DNA of 64,000 nucleotides from JAHBVL01 sp964461025 (GTDB taxonomy: Bacteria; Chloroflexota; Chloroflexia; Thermomicrobiales; UBA6265): the NCBI GenBank assembly GCA_964461025.1, contig CAYWSE010000006.1, positions 13,020 to 77,019 on the forward strand, given 5' to 3'. The notes under the pieces were generated by a model, which saw nothing but the letters and a program-made list of their open reading frames with translations, made no database searches and was not told the origin of the DNA. This document shows, one piece after another, positions 25,987-33,396 of the stretch (the stretch's first letter is position 1; each line of letters begins with the position of its first letter). The position numbers were made by a program, and so were the translations under genes.

Positions 25987-27270
25987 TTAGTCTCCAGGTT
26001 CGGCCGAGGCCTCTTCGTCGGCCGCAGGCCGTTCGAGAATCACCTCCGGATCCTTGATCACGTCCCGCGCATCGAGGGGCGTTCCGAAAACAACCTCGAC
26101 CACACCGTGATCCTCCATTGCCTGTGCCGATACCGGTGGAACATTCTGTTGCCCTGTCGCCACCAGCGCCAGCCGTTGAATCACTTCATGCGCTCGGCCG
26201 TCCCAGATGAGTCCCTCCGAAAGGGCCGCCAGCACTCGTGGCTGGCCCGGCGTGAAGATCACGCCGACATCGTGTACCGCGTGGATGAGATTGCCGGGTT
26301 TGTGCGCGGTGCTGAATCGCGAGTCGAGAAGCACCGGTATGCGGTCGTCGATCTCCTGAAACCGCAAAATCGAGAGGATTTGTTCGCTGACGTATGGACT
26401 GACAACCGTGCCCTGTATCAGACCGAGCTGATAAGCGGCCATATCGCGCGCGGTGGTCAGATTCACTGGACCGGTCGCTTCGAAATTCTCCTCGATGAAC
26501 GCCCGGGCGACAGCGGCTTCTGCGTCGGTGCTGTCCTCGCCGGGTGTGGGTGGCCAGAGCGACGTCGTTGCGGGGTCGACATAAAAGTATGTCTGAGCCA
26601 TGCCCGATTCCCGAGCCGTTTGCGTCAGCGATTCCCAGTTGGTGAAGCCAAGCAGAATCCGGGCCGAGACATTGCTCGAGTAGTCGCCGACGTAGTAGAG
26701 CAACTCCCGGATCGTGGCAGTGCTTCCGATGTCCGCTGCTGTGAAGAATGTGTCCCCGTCGTCTCCCTCGACAAACAGTTCCGGAGCCAGATAGATCTCC
26801 TGATCGAGAGAAATTTCGCCCCGCTCAACGCGCTTCAATATGTCGGCCATGACGATCAGCTTGTAGAGACTGGCCGTGATGAAGGGAATCGTCGAGTTGC
26901 GCGAGTAGAGCACCTGGCCCTCGTCGTCCAGAATGACAACGCCGAAAACGCCGTCTTCCTGGTCGATCAGACCGTCGGCGATACTCCGCATCTCCGGAGG
27001 CCATTCGTCGGTATAGGGAATCGGCGTTTGGGTTGGCTCCGGCGTATTCGTCGCGGTTGGCATCGGCGTCGGCGAAACGCCAATCGAGAGCGGGGTCTGA
27101 ACCTCTGATGTGGGAGAAAATTGCTGGGAGACTTCACCGCCTCGTTGCGAACCCATTCCCGCTGATCCACACCCCGAAAGCACCAAAATGCACAGCGCTA
27201 TGAGCGCCATGCCTCTGTTTCTGGAGGCATGAACCGAGCGAATCTGAATTCGTTGGTGCGAGCGAATCAT
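25987..27270 (-). CDS. Serine hydrolase lipoprotein (class A beta-lactamase-like)
   Basis: About 427 residues from ATG 27270; ATG 27210 is also possible. A lipobox (ALCILVLSGCGS) predicts lipid anchoring at the membrane surface. After a Thr/Pro-rich linker (PTPMPTATNTPEPTQTPIP) the hydrolase domain has SxxK in FITASLYKLIVM, SxN-like YSSNVSARIL and a KTG-like FSTAHKPGN. This is the layout of class A beta-lactamase-like proteins that bind peptidoglycan or have unknown substrates. It is not evidence of antibiotic resistance. Confidence 0.82.
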   Translation of the reverse strand: MIRSHQRIQIRSVHASRNRGMALIALCILVLSGCGSAGMGSQRGGEVSQQFSPTSEVQTPLSIGVSPTPMPTATNTPEPTQTPIPYTDEWPPEMRSIADGLIDQEDGVFGVVILDDEGQVLYSRNSTIPFITASLYKLIVMADILKRVERGEISLDQEIYLAPELFVEGDDGDTFFTAADIGSTATIRELLYYVGDYSSNVSARILLGFTNWESLTQTARESGMAQTYFYVDPATTSLWPPTPGEDSTDAEAAVARAFIEENFEATGPVNLTTARDMAAYQLGLIQGTVVSPYVSEQILSILRFQEIDDRIPVLLDSRFSTAHKPGNLIHAVHDVGVIFTPGQPRVLAALSEGLIWDGRAHEVIQRLALVATGQQNVPPVSAQAMEDHGVVEVVFGTPLDARDVIKDPEVILERPAADEEASAEPGD

Positions 27271-27476
27271 GCTACTTTCGGACGCAATAAAACTCTGATT
27301 TGGCGATCCCACCACTATCGCCATGAAGCACTCTGCAACGTGTCGGTACGGCCGTTTCCGGCAAGGCCCTCAGTGCCTGCGGTGTTCGCCAGGCGAAACG
27401 CGGCAAGGGTACCACTTCGACCAGCGCCGCCCGCGGCAAAACCGCCCAGCAAACTCCCAGCTTCTCGGATCAAGTC

Positions 27477-28247
27477 TCAATTGAAATACGAATCGCAGGC
27501 CTTGTTGTTTCCGTCAGGGTCGAGGTCCGACCGCATCTCCGGAAACATCTCCATGAAGTCCTGCGCTTCGTCCTTCGTATTGAAGAAGGAACAGACCAGG
27601 TTCTCGTCCGAATCGCTGATGGGCGTCTTCGTCCGATCGATCGGCGCCGAATCCGGAATGTCGTCATCCTCGAGATCGGGATCGAGACTCACGGACGCGT
27701 CGCAAGCCGTCCACATGCCGCGACCTTCCTTGATCGCCCGTCTCTCGGCATCATCGAGCCGGTCCTGATACGCAAGGTTTGGTGGATAGTCCCGCGCCAC
27801 GGCGAATCCTTCTTCCACCAGTTGTTCATTCAAAAAGATGACTTCATGATCGTCCGTTCCAGAGACATACCAGACGTAGCGCAGCAATCGGTCGTTCGGA
27901 TCGACCGGATTGACATCGCGCACGACCCAGATTTCGTCCGCCGACAGGAGCAGGCTTTCCGTGCGGTTGGTCGCATTCGTGCCGTAACACTCAGGTTCGT
28001 TGCCGTAGGCATAGCTCGTTTCGGGCGTGTCGATCCCGATCAGCCGGATGCGGTCCCTGTCGATGCCTGGACCAAGATCGTAGTCGACGTCAAATGTGTC
28101 GCCGTCGATGACCGCGATGAACTCGACCTGCACGGCGCCTTCGGGAATCTCTTCCTCCTCCTTGTCGCTTTGCGCTGCTGCCACGCCGGTTGCCAACAGC
28201 GACACAGACAGTGCCAGGAGAAGAAGGAGTCTGATTGCGCGAGTCAC
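27477..28247 (-). CDS. Secreted thermonuclease (SNase) with excalibur-like tail
   Basis: 256 residues from GTG 28247, which follows GGAGCAATC and places a signal peptide (RLLLLLALSVSLLATGVAAA) at the N-terminus; the frame is open to 28487 but that part is repeat DNA. The staphylococcal nuclease domain (~45-175) has VIDGDTFDV, RIRLIGIDTPE (catalytic Arg and Asp) and GFAVARDYPPN. The tail ends CSFFNTKDEAQDFM then DLDPDGNNKACDSYF, resembling the calcium-binding excalibur motif. Probably degrades extracellular nucleic acids. Confidence 0.87.
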   Translation of the reverse strand: MTRAIRLLLLLALSVSLLATGVAAAQSDKEEEEIPEGAVQVEFIAVIDGDTFDVDYDLGPGIDRDRIRLIGIDTPETSYAYGNEPECYGTNATNRTESLLLSADEIWVVRDVNPVDPNDRLLRYVWYVSGTDDHEVIFLNEQLVEEGFAVARDYPPNLAYQDRLDDAERRAIKEGRGMWTACDASVSLDPDLEDDDIPDSAPIDRTKTPISDSDENLVCSFFNTKDEAQDFMEMFPEMRSDLDPDGNNKACDSYFN

Positions 28248-28558
28248 GATTGCTCCACCACCTCGATAACCATTGATCGTGTCAGCCGGTAAGAATACTC
28301 GCTCGATTGACATCCTCGATGTACTGAAGAAGACGCAGCAGTGGCGCCTTGTCCCGCAGGTGGCGAGATGCAACACACACGCGGGCCGTAGCGGCGGCGC
28401 CTTGTGCCCGCCGGTGGCGATGCGGTACGGAGCGAACGTAGAGAGCGACGTGCCGCTGAGCCACAACTGCGCGCCGCAAAGCACCATCGTGCCCTCGATG
28501 CTGCGCTACGATTCCTGCCACAAAACCGATTCCTTCTTACTCACAAGGAGTTTCCTCG
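28248..28558. repeat. Intergenic region with an imperfect direct repeat
   Basis: No gene seen. About 28343-28367 (GGCGCCTTGTCCCGCAGGTGG) recurs at about 28397-28420 (GGCGCCTTGTGCCCGCCGGTGG) after ~54 bases. The last bases hold the AAGGAG ribosome-binding site of the folate ligase gene. It is a divergent promoter region for the nuclease and the ligase; no promoter can be named with confidence. Confidence 0.5.
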
Positions 28559-30247
28559 ATGTCGGCACAGGTTACGGATCCGCAGCCCTTCGATCCGCGA
28601 CCGATTGCTGACGTCGCCGCCGACATTGGTCTGACTGACGACGACCTCATCTCCTACGGCAACAACATCGCCAAGATTCGTCTCGACCGCCCGGTGCGCG
28701 TTTCAGGCAAGCGCGGCAAGTACGTCGTCGTCACCTCGATCTCCCCCACGCCCTTCGGCGAAGGCAAAACGACGATGTCGATCGGTCTCGCCCAGGGCGC
28801 CTGGAAAGCCGGCGTCCGCTCGATTGCCGCGCTCAGACAACCCTCACTTGGCCCCTCATTCGGCATCAAGGGCGGAGGCGCCGGCGGCGGCCTTTCGACC
28901 CTCGTCCCCGCCAGCGACATCAACATGCACTTTACCGGCGATGCTCATGCCGTCACGGCCGCGCACAACGCCTGCTCCGCTTTTCTAGACAACCATCTCC
29001 ACCATGGCAACGAGCTGGACATCGACCCGGCCTCGATCATCTGGCCGCGGGTGATCGACATGAACGATCGCGCGCTGCGTTCGGTGACGGTCGGCCAGGG
29101 ACCGAAAGACGGACCCGAACGACAGAGCATCTTCGAAATCACCGCCGCGTCAGAGGTGATGTCAATTCTCTCTGTCTCCACCTCCTGGCAGGATTTGCGC
29201 GATCGCCTCGCCGCGATCGTCGTTGCGGACAATCGACATGGTCGACCAGTCACCGCCGGCGATCTCCAGATTGCCGGCGGCATGGCCGCGCTGATGCGGG
29301 ACGCGCTGCAACCGAATCTCGTCCAGACCCGCGAAGGAACCCCCGCCCTCCTGCACAGTGGGCCGTTCGGCAACGTCGCGCTCGGCAACTCGTCGATCAT
29401 CGCCGACCAGATCGCGCTGCACCATGCCGACATGGTTATCACCGAAGCTGGTTTTGGCACTGATCTCGGTTTTGAGAAGTTCTGCAATGTCAAATGCCGG
29501 ATGAGTGGGTTGACGCCCGGCGCGGCGGTCATCGTCGTCACGATCCGCAGCCTGAAAGCACATTCCGGCCGGTTCACTGTGAAGCCGGGCAAACCGCTCG
29601 ACCCCGGTCTCGAGCGAGAAGATCTGGAGGCGTTGGAGCTCGGACTGCCAAATCTGGTCAAGCACATCGAAAACGTCCGCTGGTATGGCATTCCCGCGGT
29701 CGTCGCGATCAATTCCTGGCCGAACGACACGCATCGCGAGATCGACAGGGTCTCGGAGGCCGCCCGTGCCGCCGGAGCTGATATGACCGTTGTGGCTGAC
29801 GTTTTCGACCGGGGCGGCAATGGCGCCATCGACCTGGCCATCGCCGTTTTGGCAGCGTGCGATCAATCGACAGCATTCCGCTTTGCCTACGAGCTCGACC
29901 AGCCGGTTCAGCACAAGATCGAGCAGATCGCAGGCATCATGTATGGAGCGGACGGTGTCGATTACGAACCGGCTGCGCTCGATGCCATTGCGCGCTTCGA
30001 AGCGAATGGCTTCGGCGCGTTGCCGATCTGCATGGCAAAGACTCAGTACTCACTTTCCGGCGATCCCAAGCTCCTGGCCAGACCAGAAGGCTTCCGATTG
30101 ACGATTCGCGACGTGAAACTCTACGCCGGCGCAGGTTATCTGGTGCCGATCACGGGGAACATCATGCTCATGCCCGGACTGGGACGAAATCCCTCCGGCT
30201 TCGGCATCGACCTCTTGCCCGACGGCACGATCGTCGGGCTCTCCTGA
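28559..30247 (+). CDS. fhs: Formate-tetrahydrofolate ligase
   Basis: 562 residues, full length. ATP-dependent ligation of formate to tetrahydrofolate, giving 10-formyl-THF for one-carbon metabolism in the cytoplasm. Shows the nucleotide-binding loop TPFGEGKTT at residues 64-72, RQPSLGPSFGIKGGGAGGG, LHFTGD-type NMHFTGDAHAVTAAHN, EAGFGTDLGFEKFCNVKCR and the C-terminal GNIMLMPGLGRNPSG. AAGGAG lies ten bases before ATG. No other Wood-Ljungdahl gene is in the window, so a housekeeping folate role is more likely than acetogenesis. Confidence 0.95.
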   Translation: MSAQVTDPQPFDPRPIADVAADIGLTDDDLISYGNNIAKIRLDRPVRVSGKRGKYVVVTSISPTPFGEGKTTMSIGLAQGAWKAGVRSIAALRQPSLGPSFGIKGGGAGGGLSTLVPASDINMHFTGDAHAVTAAHNACSAFLDNHLHHGNELDIDPASIIWPRVIDMNDRALRSVTVGQGPKDGPERQSIFEITAASEVMSILSVSTSWQDLRDRLAAIVVADNRHGRPVTAGDLQIAGGMAALMRDALQPNLVQTREGTPALLHSGPFGNVALGNSSIIADQIALHHADMVITEAGFGTDLGFEKFCNVKCRMSGLTPGAAVIVVTIRSLKAHSGRFTVKPGKPLDPGLEREDLEALELGLPNLVKHIENVRWYGIPAVVAINSWPNDTHREIDRVSEAARAAGADMTVVADVFDRGGNGAIDLAIAVLAACDQSTAFRFAYELDQPVQHKIEQIAGIMYGADGVDYEPAALDAIARFEANGFGALPICMAKTQYSLSGDPKLLARPEGFRLTIRDVKLYAGAGYLVPITGNIMLMPGLGRNPSGFGIDLLPDGTIVGLS

Positions 30248-30597
30248 GCCGCAGAGTTGTCACCAAGAGCGCGGATCAAGAGTCTCGTCAATAAACGAAG
30301 CACCATCATTCCGTGCTTCTCGAGAAATCTCCCGCCGCAACGGGAGGCCACCTCCGGCCAAGGTCGAATGTGGAGCAGGACGATGCTACCGCCGGTCGAT
30401 CCACGACCCCGTTCGCGCCGTTCTTCAACCTTTGGACCGTGACAGCAATGCCTCTCCGGTCTTAAGATGATCCCGGATGAGCGCCGTCGCGCATTGCCGC
30501 TGCCGGACACATTCCTGTGAGACCGTATGGCGAGCTCGTTCGCCTTGGTTGCAATCGAATGACTGCCCTGGGCAGTCTGGATAGAGGAGAAATGCGT
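30248..30597. repeat. Intergenic region with a copy of the ATCTCCCGCCGC repeat
   Basis: No gene seen in 350 bases. At 30305-30354, CATTCCGTGCTTCTCGAG followed by AAATCTCCCGCCGCAACGGG is a diverged copy of the inner repeat of the 4082-4322 element. The rest is unremarkable upstream DNA of the DUF1269 gene. Confidence 0.5.
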
Positions 30598-31092
30598 ATG
30601 GCGTCGTTGACAGCATGGAAAATGGATACCGTTGATGGTGCAGAGAGATTGCTGACGGTCCTGAGGGACGTGGAGAAGCAGCAACTTCTGAACATTCAGG
30701 ATGGCGCCATCGTCAAGTGGGAAGAGGGCAAGAAGAAGCCAAAGACCGAGCAGCTGGTCGGTACAACCGGCGCAGGCGCCCTCGGCGGCGCATTCTGGGG
30801 CATGCTGTTTGGTTTGATCTTCCTGGTGCCCTTCCTCGGCATGGCCATCGGTGCGGCTATGGGCGCACTCGCTGGCCACTTCACCGACTATGGCATTGAC
30901 GACAAATTCATCGACACCGTCAAAGCGGAAGTGACCCAGGGCACCTCGGCACTTTTCCTCCTCTCTGAGAGCACAGCGCCCGATCGCGTCATCGACGCCG
31001 TCAAAGCCGCAGGACTCGACCCCACGCTCATCGCCAGCAACCTGACCAAAGATCAGGAAGCCCAACTCCGCAACGACTTCGGCGACGAATAA
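30598..31092 (+). CDS. DUF1269 membrane-associated protein
   Basis: 164 residues. AGAGGAG at 30583-30589 places the start at ATG 30598 (eight-base spacer) rather than ATG 30592 (two bases). N-terminal ferredoxin-like half (AERLLTVLRDVEKQQLL, DGAIVKWEEGKKKP) is followed by a Gly-rich hydrophobic hairpin (GGAFWGMLFGLIFLVPFLGM, AIGAAMGALAGHF), then DYGIDDKFIDTVKAEV and SALFLLSESTAPDRVI. This is the DUF1269 pattern; function unknown, probably membrane-associated and stress-linked in some bacteria. Confidence 0.87.
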   Translation: MASLTAWKMDTVDGAERLLTVLRDVEKQQLLNIQDGAIVKWEEGKKKPKTEQLVGTTGAGALGGAFWGMLFGLIFLVPFLGMAIGAAMGALAGHFTDYGIDDKFIDTVKAEVTQGTSALFLLSESTAPDRVIDAVKAAGLDPTLIASNLTKDQEAQLRNDFGDE

Positions 31093-31111
31093 CCAAAAGG
31101 CAATTGAACCA

Positions 31112-31183
31112 CCCCTCTCCCGCAGTCGGGAGAGGGGCCAGGGATGGAGGAAATGAGAACCCTCTCCCGCGGTCGGGAGAGGG
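31112..31183. repeat. Two CCCTCTCCCG hairpin repeats
   Basis: Stem-loops at 31112-31137 (CCCCTCTCCCG/CGGGAGAGGGG) and 31160-31183 (CCCTCTCCCG/CGGGAGAGGG), each followed by CAGGG-type bases. They lie between convergent genes and could stop transcription from both sides. A third copy is at 48828-48851. Confidence 0.75.
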
Positions 31184-31204
31184 CAGGGTGAGGGAAACTT
31201 CCGC

Positions 31205-32146
31205 CTAAAACGTCACGTGCTCGTACCCCTTCAATCCCAGCATCGCCCGCGCTTCTTCCGGCGTCGCAACATCGAGCGACAACTCGTTGAGAATCCGCAC
31301 GATCTTCCCCACCTGATCGGCATTGCTCGTCGCCAGCTCGCCCTTGCCGAGATAGAGATTGTCTTCCATCCCCACCCGCACGTTCCCGCCCATAATTGCG
31401 CCCATCGTCACCAGATTGAACTGATGCCGCCCCGCGCCGAGAATCGACCAGACGTACTCGTCGCCGAACAGTCGGTCCGCGGTCCGCTTCATGTGCATCA
31501 GGTCCTCCGGATCGGCGCCGATCCCGCCCATGATGCCGAAGATCGTCTGCACCAGAAACGGCGTCTTGATCAACCCCAGGTCGAGAAAATAGGCGAGGTT
31601 GTAGAGGTGACCCACGTCATAGCATTCGAACTCGAACCGCGTGCCATGCGTTTCACCAACCTCTTTCAGCACCCACTCGATGTCGGTGTATGTGTTGCGA
31701 AAGATGTAGTTGCGTGACGCCTCCAGATCCGCCGCTTCCCAGTCGTATTTGAACTCCTTGATCCGGTTGGCGATGCCGAACCGTCCGAAGTTCATTGACC
31801 CCATGTTCAGTGAGCACATTTCCGGCGAAAAGCGCCGCGCCGCCGCGGTTCGCTCCTCGAGCGTCATCCCCTGACCGCCGCCGGTCGTGATGTTGACGAC
31901 GGCTTCGGTTCGTTCCTTTATTTCCGGCAGAAAGAGTGCATACATGTCGGGATCGGGCGTCGGTTTCCCGGACTCGGGATTGCGGGCATGCAAGTGCAAA
32001 ATCGCTGCCCCCGCATCCGCCGCCGCCACCGCATCCGTGGCTATCTGCTCCGGCGTCAACGGTAAATACGGCGATTGCGACGGCACATGCACCGCCCCGG
32101 TAACCGCACAGGTGACGATGACTTTTCTGCTCCCCGATCCTGCCAT
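31205..32146 (-). CDS. BKACE-family beta-keto acid cleavage enzyme (DUF849)
   Basis: 313 residues from ATG 32146, which has GAGAGGGGAAGC upstream; the frame continues to 32857 but that part is antisense to the neighbouring dehydrogenase. BKACE enzymes use acetyl-CoA to cleave beta-keto acids such as 3-keto-5-aminohexanoate. Landmarks are VIVTCAVTGAVHVPSQSP, AAILHLHARNPESGKP (zinc His pair), NITTGGG, PEMCSLNMGSMNFG and RTADRLFGDEYVWSILGAGR followed by NVRVGMEDN. The true substrate is not shown; no lysine fermentation genes are near. Confidence 0.9.
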   Translation of the reverse strand: MAGSGSRKVIVTCAVTGAVHVPSQSPYLPLTPEQIATDAVAAADAGAAILHLHARNPESGKPTPDPDMYALFLPEIKERTEAVVNITTGGGQGMTLEERTAAARRFSPEMCSLNMGSMNFGRFGIANRIKEFKYDWEAADLEASRNYIFRNTYTDIEWVLKEVGETHGTRFEFECYDVGHLYNLAYFLDLGLIKTPFLVQTIFGIMGGIGADPEDLMHMKRTADRLFGDEYVWSILGAGRHQFNLVTMGAIMGGNVRVGMEDNLYLGKGELATSNADQVGKIVRILNELSLDVATPEEARAMLGLKGYEHVTF

Positions 32147-32314
32147 TGCTTCCCCTCTCGATTTCACTCGTGTCTGTTGTTGCACACATTGTCGTGCATC
32201 TTGGGCGCTCTGAGGAATGGCGCTGTCGTTCCAAGCTGGTTTCGTGACGGTCCCGTCAGCAACTGGTAGGCTGGCGCATCCGTTCGCCGCGCTGATTGGG
32301 ACGAGGACAAATTC

Positions 32315-33292
32315 ATGACGCGATGCACCTGCTTCATTCTGACGCCGTCCGGAGTCTCCGCGCCGCAGGCGATGGTCGGCGGACTTGCCGGGTTCGCCAC
32401 GATCCATACCGGTTCGTCGGCCGGCGATTTCGCCCCCGTCGCCGATCAGGTCGACTTTCTCGTCACCTATGGCGGCGGCAATCCCAAACGCCTCCTCGAA
32501 CCGATGGAGATCTGGCCGGAACGGTTGCGCTGGATTTCCCACTCCGGCATCGGCGTCGATCAGTTTCTCTTCCCGCGATTGGCTGAAAGCGACATCGTGG
32601 TCACCAACATGCGCGGCGTGTCGATCTACGCCGTCGCCATGGCCGAATTCGCCTTTGCTGCCATCGCTCTCTTTGCGAAGAAACTGCTCGAAGTTGAACG
32701 AAACCGAGCAAGTCACCAGTGGTCTCCAGTACGGCACTCCCTGCTCCAGGGAAAGACCTTTGGCGTGATTGGTCTCGGCACTATCGGCCAGGAGCTGGCC
32801 AAACGCGCACTGGCTTTCGATATGAACGTCGTTGCCACGCGACGCAATCCCGGCCATGCGTCATTGCCGGGCGTCACCGTTCTCGCTCCATCCGAGCTCG
32901 ATCGACTGCTGGCCGATGCCGATTACCTTGCCATCTGCGCCCCGCGCACGGCGGAAACGCACAACCTGATCGGCGCCGGTGAGATCGCTGTCATGAAACC
33001 CGGCTCAGTGATCGTCAATGTGGCGCGCGGTGGCATGGTCAACGAGCTGGCGTTGGTCGACGCGCTTGAATCCGGCCACCTGGCCGGCGCGGCACTCGAT
33101 GTCTTCGAAGCGGAGCCGCTCCCGCCCGACAGCCCCTTATGGACCGCTCCGAATCTCTTCCTCTCGCCGCACATGTCCGCCAATGTCGATCTGGTCTCCG
33201 ACGTGCTGGCGGAAGCCACCATCGACAACGCGAAGCGCTTCCTGGCCGGAGAACCTCTGCTGCGCATTGTCGACAAACTCGTCGGTTACTGA
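32315..33292 (+). CDS. D-2-hydroxyacid dehydrogenase
   Basis: 325 residues. NAD(P)-dependent reduction of 2-keto acids or oxidation of D-2-hydroxy acids. The Rossmann motif is VIGLGTIGQELAKRALAFDM (residues ~150); the catalytic Arg is in APRTAETHNLIG and the catalytic His in FLSPHMSANVDL, with the Glu in DVFEAEPLP. GACGAGGAC precedes the ATG. Divergent from the BKACE gene. Glyoxylate/hydroxypyruvate reductase-like by layout; substrate not determined. Confidence 0.9.
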   Translation: MTRCTCFILTPSGVSAPQAMVGGLAGFATIHTGSSAGDFAPVADQVDFLVTYGGGNPKRLLEPMEIWPERLRWISHSGIGVDQFLFPRLAESDIVVTNMRGVSIYAVAMAEFAFAAIALFAKKLLEVERNRASHQWSPVRHSLLQGKTFGVIGLGTIGQELAKRALAFDMNVVATRRNPGHASLPGVTVLAPSELDRLLADADYLAICAPRTAETHNLIGAGEIAVMKPGSVIVNVARGGMVNELALVDALESGHLAGAALDVFEAEPLPPDSPLWTAPNLFLSPHMSANVDLVSDVLAEATIDNAKRFLAGEPLLRIVDKLVGY

Positions 33293-33396
33293 GTCAGCAG
33301 CGCTCTTCTGAAAGAGAATCATTGCGAAGTTGCTCTTTGCACGGTAAATGGAGCAAGATATCGCCATACACCTCGATTAAGAAGCGAGCTCCCGCC

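Noticed and set aside
25927..27108. 393-codon open frame on the + strand
   Set aside because: Antisense shadow of the serine hydrolase lipoprotein, which has signal, SxxK and lipobox motifs.
22670..27270. Beta-lactamase-type proteins as antibiotic resistance genes
   Set aside because: Motifs fit broad serine hydrolase/peptidase families; nothing shows drug hydrolysis.
28248..28487. N-terminal extension of the thermonuclease
   Set aside because: Would place the signal peptide internally; GTG 28247 gives a normal signal peptide and has a ribosome-binding site.
32147..32857. Long N-terminal extension of the BKACE reading frame
   Set aside because: It is antisense to the D-2-hydroxyacid dehydrogenase and lacks family similarity; ATG 32146 has a good ribosome-binding site.
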